Assembly (NCBI GenBank): GCA_910585295.1
Contig: CAJUDE010000032.1
Coordinates: 1 to 63,875 of the forward strand
Source: an uncultured Lachnospiraceae bacterium
GTDB lineage: Bacteria > Bacillota > Clostridia > Lachnospirales > Lachnospiraceae
DNA: 63,875 nt
Direction: 5' to 3'
Positions 34,127 to 43,437 of this stretch are shown one piece after another (the stretch's first letter is position 1; each line of letters opens with the position of its first letter). Under the pieces are notes generated by a model, which ran no database searches, was not told where the DNA came from, and worked only from the letters and a program-made list of their open reading frames with translations. Both the position numbers and the translations under genes were made by a program.

Positions 34127-35167
34127 ATGAGGATAAGAGAACAGGAAGTGCAACTTAAAGATGGACGGAGGGTTTTGCTAAAAAGCGCCTCGAAAGAACA
34201 TGCAGAGGCTTTGGTAAGGCACAGGCGTGCCACTTCTGATGAAACATATTTTACGGCGGCCTACCCAGAAGAATGGGAGGGGGCTGCAGGCAGGGTAAGG
34301 GACAGGATTGCCGCTTTTGAATCAGATGGGGAAGAGTTTCTTGTGACAGCTTTTTTGGATGGGGAAATTATTGGCGACGCTGGAATTTTTAAAGTGAAAG
34401 GCTCTGCTAAATGCCAGCACAGATGCGGGTTTGGCATTTCTATTTTACAGGAGTATGGGAACCTCGGGTTAGGGAGCCTGATGCTAAAGGCAGCATTGGG
34501 GCAGGCAAAGAAAAATGGCTTTGAGCAGGTAGAATTAGGCGTATTTGAAGATAATGTAAAGGCGATACGCCTATATGAGAAATATGGGTTCCAGAAAATG
34601 GGGCGCTGTTTTCGGGCTTATAAGCTGAAAGACGGCACTTACCGGGATGAAATTCAAATGGTTCGGGTTTTGGAGGAAGGGGTTCTTTTAAAGAGCCAAG
34701 AGTTTCAGAAGGGAAAGGCGTTCCCGTTTCTGGATACTGGATTTCTGGAGGATGGGGAGATAAAGCTGGTATTGGTGAAAACAGCCCAGGAAGACCAGAA
34801 AAAAGGTTACCTCCCAGCGTATTATTTTGATATTTGCGATAAAAATGGGCAGAAAATGGGTATCTGCGACTTACGGGTAGGGCATAATGCCAATACCCAT
34901 TATAGTGGGAACATCGGCTACCAGGTTGAGGAAGCATATCGGGGGCGCCACTACGCAGGGAAAGCATGCCTGCTGCTGTTTGAATTGGCAAAAAGGCATC
35001 AAATGGACTATTTATCCATTACCTGCAACCCAGACAATTATGCATCCAGAAGGACTTGCGAGTATGCAGGAGGGGTTCTGCAGGGGATTATTTCCCTTCC
35101 AGAATGGCATGAGATGTATGGGGCGGGGGCATTGGAAAAATGCCACTACCATGTTGATTTCAGGTGA
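34127..35167 (+). CDS. Protein with two GNAT N-acetyltransferase domains
   Basis: A 346-residue protein. Domain 1 (about residues 5-175) has the acetyl-CoA loop region YGNLGLGSLMLKAALGQAKKNGFEQVELGVFEDNVKAIRLYEKYGFQ in shortened canonical form (Q/RxxGxG/A-type). Domain 2 (about 195-346) reads NIGYQVEEAYRGRHYAGKACLLLFELAKRHQ, followed by ITCNPDNYASRRTCEYAGG, a RimJ/RimL-like ending. The tandem arrangement suggests an internal pair with one domain possibly structural. The acceptor is unknown. GGAAAGGGAT precedes the ATG. Confidence 0.85.
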   Translation: MRIREQEVQLKDGRRVLLKSASKEHAEALVRHRRATSDETYFTAAYPEEWEGAAGRVRDRIAAFESDGEEFLVTAFLDGEIIGDAGIFKVKGSAKCQHRCGFGISILQEYGNLGLGSLMLKAALGQAKKNGFEQVELGVFEDNVKAIRLYEKYGFQKMGRCFRAYKLKDGTYRDEIQMVRVLEEGVLLKSQEFQKGKAFPFLDTGFLEDGEIKLVLVKTAQEDQKKGYLPAYYFDICDKNGQKMGICDLRVGHNANTHYSGNIGYQVEEAYRGRHYAGKACLLLFELAKRHQMDYLSITCNPDNYASRRTCEYAGGVLQGIISLPEWHEMYGAGALEKCHYHVDFR

Positions 35168-35195
35168 GGGGGCTTTGCAGCCAGAGGCTTGCTGG

Positions 35196-35217
35196 AATGC
35201 TTGGCGCGCCTAGCATT
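35196..35217 (+). terminator. Perfect palindrome after the GNAT gene, probable terminator
   Basis: AATGCT (35196-35201) and AGCATT (35212-35217) enclose a self-complementary GGCGCGCC core. It is followed by TCGGGCTTTTG, a weak T-tract. Confidence 0.5.
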
Positions 35218-35337
35218 TCGGGCTTTTGTAAGATGGAAATAGTTCAATAGAAATGTGGTAATTGTATATGAAATTTCGATAATTTGGTAGTTTCGCAATT
35301 GCCTAACTAAGAATTTTAGGAGAAAGGAAGCGAGGAT

Positions 35338-38300
35338 ATGCCGGAAATGAGTAAAGCGGTACTCCCGCCGCATATGGGGGACAAAGTGCCAAGTGAAAAA
35401 ATCTTAAAGCTTGGAAGGAAGATCACAGACGTGGCAAAGCACAAAATTAAGGGCGTCACTGTGGCAGACCCAGAGTATTGGGGGCTGGCTGAGATTGTCA
35501 CAGAAGAGATGGCGGATATTGCGCTGGGCATGAAGGTGCGCCGCCATTATAAGGTGGAAGAACTGTGGGAGATGAACCAAGTTGGGGAGGAGGATAAAGG
35601 GCATTTCCAGGAAGTTCTGGATGAAATGAGCTATATTGGGCTTCTGGAGTATGATTATGGCAATAACTATGACCATTATGGCTCTATACCAGGGCCTTCT
35701 GACCGTAGGTACTGCCTGCCAATGTTTGTGCCTGGCTCTGCAGAGCTGTTTAATATGGAGGAAGGCCCAGAGGGGAATAAACGCCTTAGGGAGCATCCGG
35801 CGTTGGCAAGCTTTTTTGAGCGCATGACATTTATTCCTTTGGATGGCATTACCCATATGGTCCCACCAGGAGGGGCTGGCATTGGGATGCATGTCATTCC
35901 AGTGGAACAGGCAATTTCCATGGAAAATGGCACAATTGATTTGGAGCATATTTCTTATTGGCTGAAAAAGTATGAGGGGCATATTGGCGTAGGGCAATGC
36001 TCCTGCCGCGTTAGCCGCCAGGTGTTGGGCGAGGGCTGCGGCGATGACGAAATGAATTGGTGCATTAGCGTGGGCGATTTTGCAGATTATTGCCGGGAAA
36101 CTGGAAAAGGGCATGACGTTACCTATGAAGAAGCCATGGAAATTTTCCGCAAGGCAGAGGCGAACGGCTTTGTGCATCAGATTACAAATATTGATGGGGA
36201 AAATAAAATTTTTGGTATTTGTAACTGTAATGTGAATATATGCAATGGGCTGAGGACTTCCCAGCTATTCAATACCCCAAATATGAGCCGAAGCGCCTTT
36301 ACTGCAAAAGTGGAAAAGGAAAAATGCGTTGCCTGTGGGAAATGCGTGGAATACTGCCCGGCAGGGGCGGTAAAGCTGGGGCAGAAGCTGTGCAAAAAAG
36401 ATGGAAGCGAAGTGCCTTACCCCAAACATGAGCTGCCAGAGGGGCTGATATGGGGCAAGGAGAAGTATGATGAGGATTACCGGGACAACAACAGGATTAA
36501 TTGTTATGAGACCGGGACTGCCCCCTGTAAGGCGGCATGCCCCGCCCATATTGCAGTGCAGGGCTATATTCGGAAGGCAAAGGAAGGGAAATACAGGGAG
36601 GCTCTGGCATTGATTAAGCAGGATAACCCCTTCCCAGCTATTTGCGGACGTGTCTGCAATAAGCGCTGCGAGCTGGCATGTACCCGCGGGACCATCGACC
36701 AGCCAGTGGCGATTGACGATATTAAGAAGTTTATCGCAGAACAAGACTTAAAGGAAGAGACAAGGTATATCCCCCCGGTTGTGATTGCATCTAACCGCCT
36801 GTCCCACTGGGATCAGAAAATTGCAATTATTGGGGCGGGGCCTGCAGGGCTGTCCTGCGCGTATTACCTTGCCGCCAAAGGGTATCAGCCTACGGTATTT
36901 GAGAAACATGCATGCCCAGGCGGGATGATGACTTATGGTATCCCTTCTTATAAATTAGAAAAAGATGTCATTGATGCAGAGATTGAGGTTATCCGCCAAT
37001 TGGGCGTTGAAATAAAATGTGGCGTGGAGGTAGGCAAAGACGTCACCTTAGAGGAGCTTCGGGCAGAAGGGTATCAGGCATTTTACATTGCAATCGGCTG
37101 CCAGGGAGGGAAACTCCCTGAAATCCCAGGGGCAGACACTAAAGGAACCCAGCTTGCCGTAAGCTTTTTGCACGACGCAATTGAAAATCAAGACCAGAAG
37201 ATGGAAGGGAAAACAGTAATTATTGGCGGGGGCAATGTGGCCATTGACTGCGCCAGGACATCTTATCGGTTCGGTGGAGAGGATGTGGCAATGTTCTGCC
37301 TGGAATCCAGGGAGGAGATGCCAGCTTCCCAAGAAGAAATCCAGGAAGCCTTGGAAGAGGATATTACAATCCATAATGGCTGGGGGCCAAAAGAAATCCT
37401 CAAAAATGCAGATGGGGGAGTAAAAGCAGTAGTTTTCCAAAAATGCACCTCAGTATTTGGGGAAGACGGGAAATTTAACCCGAAATATAAGGAAGAAGAG
37501 CAGATGACAGTGGAATGCAGCCATGTGATTTTTGCAATTGGGCAGTCTATTGAATGGGGAAAATTACTGGAAGGGACAAAAGTGGAATTCTGGCATGGCA
37601 ATTATCCAGTGGCAGATGCGCTTACATACCAGACGGCGGAGCCAGATATTTTCGTAGGCGGGGATGTCTATACAGGCCCTAAATTTGTGATTGACGCAAT
37701 TGAAGCGGGCAAGAACGCGGCTGTGTCCCTGCACCGTTATGTCCATCCGGGAACCAGCATGACGATTGGGCGCAACCGGAGGGAGTTCCATGAACTGGAT
37801 AAAGAGGATATCAAGCTAGAAGGGTATGACACGATTGGGCGCCAGGAAGCTGGAATGGAAGGAAGCATTGACTATAAACACTCTTTCCAGGACGCCCATA
37901 AGACATTGACGGAAGAGCAAGTCCACTTAGAAGCAAGCCGCTGCTTAAGCTGCGGGGCTTCTGTGGTGGATGAAAATAAATGTATTGGGTGCGGCATCTG
38001 CACAACAAAATGTGAGTTTGACGCTATCCGCCTGCACCGTGACCATCCAGAATGCTCTAAAATGGTCAGGTCGGAAGACAAGTTTAAGGAAATTGGCGCA
38101 TATATGGCAGGGAAGGCGGCAAAGGCTGCATTTACAAAAACCCCAGTTGTGACAAAGAAAGTTGCGGAAACTGTGAAAAAATCAGGCAGCGCAGCAAAGA
38201 AGGCGGCAGGGGCGGTCCGTAAAGCCGCGGTATCTGCAAAGAAAGGCAAGAGGCCTAGGGCAAAAGCGGCAGGGGAAGCCAGGAAAGAGGCAAAGCAGGC

Positions 38301-38343
38301 AAGGCCGTCTGGGGCTTCTAAGAAAACGCCAAAGAAACCATAG
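35338..38343 (+). CDS. Fe-S flavoprotein oxidoreductase (GltD-like) with histone H1-like C-terminal tail
   Basis: A 1001-residue multidomain protein. Residues about 1-320 form an N-terminal domain containing CSCRVSR (about 221) and CNCNVNICN. A 4Fe-4S motif CVACGKCVEYCPAG lies near 330. A GltD/PreT-type cluster region (CKAACPAH, CGRVCNKRCELAC) is followed by an FAD/NAD(P) oxidoreductase core with IIGAGPAGLSCAYYLAAKG near 494, PGGMMTYGIPSYKLEKDV and VIIGGGNVAIDCARTS. A second ferredoxin-like motif CIGCGICTTKCEFDAI lies near 882. The last ~85 residues are almost only Lys, Ala, Arg and Pro, like a histone H1 tail. The redox reaction is unknown; NAD(P)H-linked electron transfer is inferred. hypA follows 18 bp later. 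Confidence 0.85.
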   Translation: MPEMSKAVLPPHMGDKVPSEKILKLGRKITDVAKHKIKGVTVADPEYWGLAEIVTEEMADIALGMKVRRHYKVEELWEMNQVGEEDKGHFQEVLDEMSYIGLLEYDYGNNYDHYGSIPGPSDRRYCLPMFVPGSAELFNMEEGPEGNKRLREHPALASFFERMTFIPLDGITHMVPPGGAGIGMHVIPVEQAISMENGTIDLEHISYWLKKYEGHIGVGQCSCRVSRQVLGEGCGDDEMNWCISVGDFADYCRETGKGHDVTYEEAMEIFRKAEANGFVHQITNIDGENKIFGICNCNVNICNGLRTSQLFNTPNMSRSAFTAKVEKEKCVACGKCVEYCPAGAVKLGQKLCKKDGSEVPYPKHELPEGLIWGKEKYDEDYRDNNRINCYETGTAPCKAACPAHIAVQGYIRKAKEGKYREALALIKQDNPFPAICGRVCNKRCELACTRGTIDQPVAIDDIKKFIAEQDLKEETRYIPPVVIASNRLSHWDQKIAIIGAGPAGLSCAYYLAAKGYQPTVFEKHACPGGMMTYGIPSYKLEKDVIDAEIEVIRQLGVEIKCGVEVGKDVTLEELRAEGYQAFYIAIGCQGGKLPEIPGADTKGTQLAVSFLHDAIENQDQKMEGKTVIIGGGNVAIDCARTSYRFGGEDVAMFCLESREEMPASQEEIQEALEEDITIHNGWGPKEILKNADGGVKAVVFQKCTSVFGEDGKFNPKYKEEEQMTVECSHVIFAIGQSIEWGKLLEGTKVEFWHGNYPVADALTYQTAEPDIFVGGDVYTGPKFVIDAIEAGKNAAVSLHRYVHPGTSMTIGRNRREFHELDKEDIKLEGYDTIGRQEAGMEGSIDYKHSFQDAHKTLTEEQVHLEASRCLSCGASVVDENKCIGCGICTTKCEFDAIRLHRDHPECSKMVRSEDKFKEIGAYMAGKAAKAAFTKTPVVTKKVAETVKKSGSAAKKAAGAVRKAAVSAKKGKRPRAKAAGEARKEAKQARPSGASKKTPKKP

Positions 38344-38361
38344 GCGTCATGGAGGTTACCA

Positions 38362-38706
38362 ATGCATGAATTGGGGATTGTGTTCCATATAGTGAAAACC
38401 GTAGAGAAAATTGCCACAGAGAACCAGGCGTCTAAGGTCGGGAAAGTGGTGCTTCAGATTGGGGAGGTTTCCACCGTGATCCCATCCTACCTGGAAGACT
38501 GCTGGAACTGGAAATGTTCCAAAAGCAAGCTTATGGAAGGGTGTGAGCTGGTGGTAGAGACAATCCCTGCCATTACCTTTTGCGAAAGCTGCGGGGAGGA
38601 ATACCAAACGTTGGCTTATGGGAAAACCTGCCCAAATTGCGGCAGCGGCCATACTTATCTGGTGCAAGGGAATGAACATGAAATTAAAGAAATAGAAGTC
38701 TGTTGA
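38362..38706 (+). CDS. hypA: HypA-family nickel metallochaperone
   Basis: A 114-residue protein beginning MHELGI, the MHE being the conserved nickel-binding start of HypA. The C-terminal half carries the zinc site as two CxxC pairs (CESCG and CPNCG). The length matches HypA/HybF (about 113-118). HypA proteins deliver nickel to [NiFe]-hydrogenase or urease. No other hyp gene, hydrogenase or urease gene lies in the window, and the gene is probably co-transcribed with the large Fe-S flavoprotein, so a role tied to that protein is possible. Confidence 0.88.
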   Translation: MHELGIVFHIVKTVEKIATENQASKVGKVVLQIGEVSTVIPSYLEDCWNWKCSKSKLMEGCELVVETIPAITFCESCGEEYQTLAYGKTCPNCGSGHTYLVQGNEHEIKEIEVC

Positions 38707-38722
38707 ATTGTAGGGGAAACGG

Positions 38723-38745
38723 GGCGTAAGTCAATGGCTTACGCC
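38723..38745 (+). terminator. Probable terminator after hypA
   Basis: GGCGTAAG (38723-38730) and CTTACGCC (38738-38745) form a perfect 8-bp stem, followed by TTCGTCTTCCTT, a broken T-tract. Confidence 0.55.
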
Positions 38746-38780
38746 TTCGTCTTCCTTATGGGGAAACTTTAAAAATTGTA

Positions 38781-38809
38781 TTGTAACAGGCGGCGGTTTG
38801 TGATAGACT
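38781..38809 (+). promoter_or_regulatory. Putative promoter of the MATE gene
   Basis: TTGTAA (38781-38786), 17 bp, TAGACT (38804-38809). Moderately good match; 57 bp before the chosen ATG. Confidence 0.45.
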
Positions 38810-38866
38810 TACTTTCATATTGTGAAAGGGAACAAAAGAAACGGACAGCAAACGGAAGGAAAAAGT

Positions 38867-40261
38867 ATGGGGCAGGATTTTTTGAAAAAATGTATTGGCG
38901 ACAAAAAGTTTTACCGTATGGTATTTTTAATTGTGGTGCCTATCATTATACAAAATGGCATAACAAATTTTGTGAGCTTGCTTGACAATATTATGGTAGG
39001 GCAGGTAGGCACGGAACAGATGAGCGGCGTGGCGATTGTCAATCAGTTTATGACGGTGTTCAATATCTGTATTTTTGGCGGCGTCTCCAGCGCCGGTATT
39101 TTTACCGCCCAGTTTTATGGGCAGGGGAGCCAGGAAGGGGTCAGGAACACATTCCGCTTTAAATTTATGGTCTGTATCCTAATGGCGGTGCTGGCCATTG
39201 GGATGTTTGGCGTTGCAGGGGACAAGCTGATTATGCTTTACCTCCATGAAGGCGCCCAAGGCGGGGATATTGCAAAGACGCTGGAATATGGGAGGGAATA
39301 TCTTGCAGTGATGGTGTTTGGCATTGTGCCATATGCCGTATCACAGACATACGCCAGTACTTTGCGTGAGACAGGGCAGACCGTGCTGCCTATGAAGGCA
39401 GGGATTGCGGCAGTTTTGGTGAACCTTTTGGGAAATTACCTGTTAATCTTTGGAAAATTTGGCTTACCGGCTTTGGGGGCGGTAGGCGCCGCTGTCGCAA
39501 CTGACATTGCCAGGGTAGTGGAATGCGCCATATTGGTAGCCTGGACCTATTGCCACCGGAAAGAACACCCTTTTATTGCAGGGGCGTTTCGGACGGTAAA
39601 AATACCCAGGGACTTAACCGCCAATATTGTGAAGAAAGGCATCCCCATTATGCTCAATGAGGTGGCTTGGTCTACCGGGCAGGCATTTTTGCTGCAGTGC
39701 TATTCTGTCCGCGGGCTGTCTGTGGTGGCGGGGCTGAATATTTCCAGCACCGTCTCGAACCTGTTTAATGTGGTGTTCCTCTCTATTGGCGGCGCCATTG
39801 CGATTATTGTAGGGCAGCTATTGGGGGCTGGCAAAATGGAGGAGGCAAAAGACACTGACCGGAAATTATTGTTTTTTACAGTCTCAACTTGCTTTGTGTG
39901 CGGGAGCCTGCTGGCTTTAATATCCCCATTTTTCCCATTGATATACAACACTTCTGGGGAAGTCCAGTCCCTTGCCACAAGGTTTATTTTAATTTCTGCC
40001 GGATGCATGCCGTTGTATGCATTTATGCATGGCTGCTATTTTACCCTGCGTTCTGGAGGGAAGACATGGATTACCGTATTGTTTGACAGTGTGTATGTGT
40101 GGGCGATAGACATCCCGCTCGCCTATGTGCTGGCGAATTTTACCGGGCTTCCCATTGTGTGGGTATATTTAAGCTGTCAGTTAGTTGAGACATTGAAATG
40201 TATTTTGGGCTATGTCTTGGTGAAAAAAGGTATCTGGCTGCAAAATATTGTCGGTACATAA
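38867..40261 (+). CDS. MATE-family efflux transporter
   Basis: A 464-residue membrane protein with 12 predicted TM helices in two homologous halves, exporting drugs or metabolites in exchange for Na+ or H+. Family marks include LLDNIMVGQVGTEQMSGVAIVNQF near the N-terminus and VAGLNISSTVSNLFNVVFLSIGGAIAIIVGQLLGAG at the start of the second half. The start at 38867 has GGAAGGA 6-7 nt upstream; the frame extends back to a GTG at 38822 with a polar, lysine-rich stub. The substrate cannot be predicted. Confidence 0.92.
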   Translation: MGQDFLKKCIGDKKFYRMVFLIVVPIIIQNGITNFVSLLDNIMVGQVGTEQMSGVAIVNQFMTVFNICIFGGVSSAGIFTAQFYGQGSQEGVRNTFRFKFMVCILMAVLAIGMFGVAGDKLIMLYLHEGAQGGDIAKTLEYGREYLAVMVFGIVPYAVSQTYASTLRETGQTVLPMKAGIAAVLVNLLGNYLLIFGKFGLPALGAVGAAVATDIARVVECAILVAWTYCHRKEHPFIAGAFRTVKIPRDLTANIVKKGIPIMLNEVAWSTGQAFLLQCYSVRGLSVVAGLNISSTVSNLFNVVFLSIGGAIAIIVGQLLGAGKMEEAKDTDRKLLFFTVSTCFVCGSLLALISPFFPLIYNTSGEVQSLATRFILISAGCMPLYAFMHGCYFTLRSGGKTWITVLFDSVYVWAIDIPLAYVLANFTGLPIVWVYLSCQLVETLKCILGYVLVKKGIWLQNIVGT

Positions 40262-40276
40262 CAGAAAGAGGAAATT

Positions 40277-41614
40277 ATGGAATATACATGTTTTGACCTG
40301 GCGTGCCTGTTTTTTGTTTACAGTTTCCTTGGCTGGTGCCTGGAAGTGGCTTATGCCGCGGTAGGCAGGAAAGAATTTGTAAATCGGGGGTTTTTGAATG
40401 GGATGCTTTGCCCAGTGTACGGCCTGTCAATGGTGTTTATGCTGGTATTTATGGATTCACTTAGGGAAGAATGGTTCTATTTATTTCTGGGCTGCATGAT
40501 TGTAGGGACCGTTACAGAGCTTTTGACAGGGTTATTATTGGAAAAAGCATTCCATTTAAAACTTTGGGATTACTCCGGGCATAGGTTTCAGGCAGGGGGC
40601 TATATCTGCCTTACGGCTGCAGCTATTTGGGGTGCGCTTGGCATTTTTGTGATAAAATGGGCAAACCCCATGCTGATGGGGGTTATAAAGCAGATACCTT
40701 ACCTGCCAGGCATAGCCGTGCTGGCTGTGCTTTGCCTGATACTGACGGTGGATAGTTTTATGACAGTGACGGCGCTTTTGCATATCAAGAACCAGAGCCA
40801 TGCGATGGCAGAGATTGCAGAAGGCTTAAACCAGGCTTCCCACTCGCTGCAAACCGTGATTGTAGGGCTGGTGGACAGGCGTATGAACCGCGCCTTTCCT
40901 GGCTTGGAAAAGAAAGAAGCAGAGACAGAGGAGGAACGGCAGGAGCTGATACGCCAAAAGGAAGTGTTTGCCTATGGGTGCAGTTTCCATAAAATTGCCT
41001 GGATATTTGTCCTTGGGGCATTCTTCGGGGCATTGGTGGAAATGGTGTTCTGCCGTTTTACCATGGGATGGTGGATGAGCAGGAGCAGCCTGGTCTATGG
41101 GACGTTTAGCCTGGTGTGGGGGATTGGCGTTGCAGGGGCTACGGTTGTGCTGTACCGTTACCGGAACCAGGAGGACAGCCATATTTTCCTGGCAGGGACA
41201 TTGTTGGGCGGGGCTTATGAGTATATCTGCAGTGTATTTACGGAATTGGCGTTTGGGACGGTATTTTGGGACTACAGCGGCATCCCCTTTAATTTGGGCG
41301 GTCGCATTAACCTGTTATACTGTTTTTTTTGGGGAATTGCGGCATGGGTGTGGATAAAAAAACTGTATCCGCTGATGTCACGCTGCATTGAGAAAGTGCC
41401 AAAAAGGATTGGGAAAATGCTGACGTATTTATTTTTACTGTTTCTGGCATGGGATATTGGGATTTCCGCCCTTGCCCTTGCCCGTTATGGGGAACGGGCA
41501 AGGGGAGTGTCGGCAGAGGGCGGGCTGGCCGGCTGGATTGACCAGGAATTTCCAGACGGGCGCATGGAAAAGATTTACCCAAGCGCAAAGACAATGGATG
41601 AATGGCGGCCATGA
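40277..41614 (+). CDS. Membrane protein with two CmpB-type (putative ABC permease) domains
   Basis: A 445-residue protein. Two copies of a ~140-residue membrane domain are seen, at about residues 5-150 and 235-380. Each has the pattern YSFLGWCLEVAYA / GAFFGALVEMVF, then GFLNGMLCPVYG / SSLVYGTFSLVWG, then a glycine-rich helix ending in LWDYSG / FWDYSG. This is the 'putative ABC-transporter type IV' family (CmpB-like). A charged cytosolic loop (about 175-225) joins the copies. No ATPase gene is adjacent, so transporter status is unproven. It starts 15 bp after the MATE gene. Confidence 0.75.
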   Translation: MEYTCFDLACLFFVYSFLGWCLEVAYAAVGRKEFVNRGFLNGMLCPVYGLSMVFMLVFMDSLREEWFYLFLGCMIVGTVTELLTGLLLEKAFHLKLWDYSGHRFQAGGYICLTAAAIWGALGIFVIKWANPMLMGVIKQIPYLPGIAVLAVLCLILTVDSFMTVTALLHIKNQSHAMAEIAEGLNQASHSLQTVIVGLVDRRMNRAFPGLEKKEAETEEERQELIRQKEVFAYGCSFHKIAWIFVLGAFFGALVEMVFCRFTMGWWMSRSSLVYGTFSLVWGIGVAGATVVLYRYRNQEDSHIFLAGTLLGGAYEYICSVFTELAFGTVFWDYSGIPFNLGGRINLLYCFFWGIAAWVWIKKLYPLMSRCIEKVPKRIGKMLTYLFLLFLAWDIGISALALARYGERARGVSAEGGLAGWIDQEFPDGRMEKIYPSAKTMDEWRP

Positions 41615-41656
41615 TGGGGGACGGCAGCTTGGAATAACAGAGGATTGGAGAAAATA

Positions 41657-42508
41657 ATGGAAGCAAAAGAGTATTTCAGTAAGAAGCGACGGGTAGTTGT
41701 AAAAATAGGCTCGGCATCCCTGCACTATGAGGCCACGGGAAAGCTGAACCTGGGAAAAATGGAACGGCTGGTAAGGGAGCTTTGCGATATCCGAAACCGG
41801 GGGAGGGATGTATGCCTGGTAAGCTCTGGGGCTATTGCCGTGGGGCGCAATGTGATTGGGCTGGCAGAACGCCCAAGCCATATTTCTACCAAACAGGCAT
41901 GCGCGGCAGTAGGGCAGGCAAGGCTGATGATGACATACCAGAAATTGTTTTCCGAATACCACCAAACTGCAGCCCAGGTCCTTATGACAAAAGGGACGAT
42001 GCAGGACAATGTATCTAGGAAAAATGCCCAGAATACATTTGAAGAGCTGTTCCGCCTTGGCATTATCCCAGTGGTAAATGAAAATGACACTATCTCAACA
42101 TATGAGATGCAGTTTGGGGACAATGACACGTTATCTGCGTTGGTGGCGTCTTTGGTGGGGGCTGACCTGCTGGTACTTTTATCAGATATTGACGGGCTGT
42201 TTACAGATGACCCCCATAAAAATCCAAACGCCAAGTTGGTTCCAGTAGTGGACCAATTGGATGAGGCGGTGGTATCCATGGCAAAGGGTACGACTGGGAG
42301 TGATGTTGGCACTGGGGGGATGGAGACAAAGCTGACGGCGGCGAAGATTGCCACATGTTCTGGCGCGGACATGGTGATTGCAAATGGGGCGGACGTGAGT
42401 ATCCTCCATCAGATTTTTGAGGGGGATTTTGTGGGGACGCTTTTTCGGGAACACCGGGACGAGGATTTTTATATTGCGGATTTTATTGATAGGATGGAGG
42501 GATACTAA
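41657..42508 (+). CDS. proB: Glutamate 5-kinase
   Basis: A 283-residue amino-acid kinase catalysing the first step of proline synthesis from glutamate. Motifs include VVVKIGSASL, LVSSGAIAVG, VVNENDTIST, FGDNDTLSALVA, LLSDIDGLFTDDP and GTGGMETKLTAAKIA. It lacks the C-terminal PUA domain of the E. coli enzyme, as is common in Clostridia. The ATG at 41657 with GGAG upstream is preferred over 41645. The expected partner proA does not follow; the stop overlaps the next gene as TAATG. Confidence 0.94.
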   Translation: MEAKEYFSKKRRVVVKIGSASLHYEATGKLNLGKMERLVRELCDIRNRGRDVCLVSSGAIAVGRNVIGLAERPSHISTKQACAAVGQARLMMTYQKLFSEYHQTAAQVLMTKGTMQDNVSRKNAQNTFEELFRLGIIPVVNENDTISTYEMQFGDNDTLSALVASLVGADLLVLLSDIDGLFTDDPHKNPNAKLVPVVDQLDEAVVSMAKGTTGSDVGTGGMETKLTAAKIATCSGADMVIANGADVSILHQIFEGDFVGTLFREHRDEDFYIADFIDRMEGY

Positions 42509-43431
42509 TGACAGAGGGGCAATGGGCAACGATGTGGAAAGAGGCGATTGAAAAGTCGCTGGCAGAGGAAAACGAGTTGAGAGAGAGGCTGCGCCCGGTG
42601 GAATTTTCTTCTGATTTGTGGAACGTATTCCGTGGGGCGTACGGCGACGTCAGGGAAGACGTGGCGTTTCTATTCTGCCCAAAGGAGCTGATGCCTGAGA
42701 TGGAAAAGGTTATCCGTCTGGACTTTGAGGAAAAGGAATGCGACCAAATTAATTTTGACAATTTATGTGAAAATTTGTCGCACCAGCTTTCTTTTTACAA
42801 TGCCACCTACTTAGCAATGCCATATTTACTGTTGTTTTTGGAGAAGAAACGGAAAGAAAAAGACGTGAGCTGGCAGATGCAGATTATTTTGCAGGCAGGG
42901 ATTATTTTATCCACAGATTTTCATTTAGGCAAGGAGGGCAGGCAGGGCGTTTCCGAAGATATTTTGGAGAGCTACCAATTAAGCGTTGGGCTGCTGCGTG
43001 AAATGGCGAAAGAATTCTTACAAGCAAATATGCAAGCGCTGAAACATAAGGACCCAACAGACCTAAAGTATTTTTGTACCGGCCTGCTGGCCATATTTGG
43101 GGATCCCGGAGCGGCGTATCAGTTAGTGGCAGGCGGGTGGGAGCAAGCTCCGGTGGCTTGTGTAAATTGCGGGTATTTCGACGAAGATATGGAGGCGGAT
43201 GGGTTGTATGACGAAGAGCTGGTAAAAGGGAGGATTGTCCCTGCCGAGCCTGTCTGTGGAAAATGGGATGGGAAAGATTTTTCAGACTCTTATCTTTGGC
43301 TTAGTAACCTTGCGCATATACTTGGGATAGAGGATGCATGGAAAATCCCATATTATTATGGGACGTATACCTGCCCGGAATGTGGGAGCAAAGGGATTTT
43401 AATGGATTGGATGAAAAAATATGAGGAGTAA
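42508..43431 (+). CDS. Hypothetical protein, helical with C-terminal CPEC motif
   Basis: A 307-residue soluble protein, coupled to proB by a TAATG overlap and sitting where proA is usually found. I do not recognise a named family with confidence. The middle (LSHQLSFYNATYLAMPYLLLFLEKK) resembles the 'ATYxAxPxL' pattern of HEAT-like helical proteins often annotated as immunity-type proteins. The C-terminal half has CVNCG and CPECG pairs about 60 residues apart, which may bind zinc. A role as a polymorphic-toxin immunity protein is a weak possibility; no toxin is adjacent. Confidence 0.6.
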   Translation: MTEGQWATMWKEAIEKSLAEENELRERLRPVEFSSDLWNVFRGAYGDVREDVAFLFCPKELMPEMEKVIRLDFEEKECDQINFDNLCENLSHQLSFYNATYLAMPYLLLFLEKKRKEKDVSWQMQIILQAGIILSTDFHLGKEGRQGVSEDILESYQLSVGLLREMAKEFLQANMQALKHKDPTDLKYFCTGLLAIFGDPGAAYQLVAGGWEQAPVACVNCGYFDEDMEADGLYDEELVKGRIVPAEPVCGKWDGKDFSDSYLWLSNLAHILGIEDAWKIPYYYGTYTCPECGSKGILMDWMKKYEE

Positions 43432-43437
43432 TGGAAG

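Noticed and set aside
33007..34233. A 408-codon minus-strand frame covering rnfB and the start of the GNAT gene
   Set aside because: It lies antisense to a protein with several intact ferredoxin motifs; its own translation has no recognisable domain.
35404..36177. A 257-codon minus-strand frame inside the Fe-S flavoprotein gene
   Set aside because: Antisense to conserved coding sequence, His/Trp-rich translation typical of a shadow frame.
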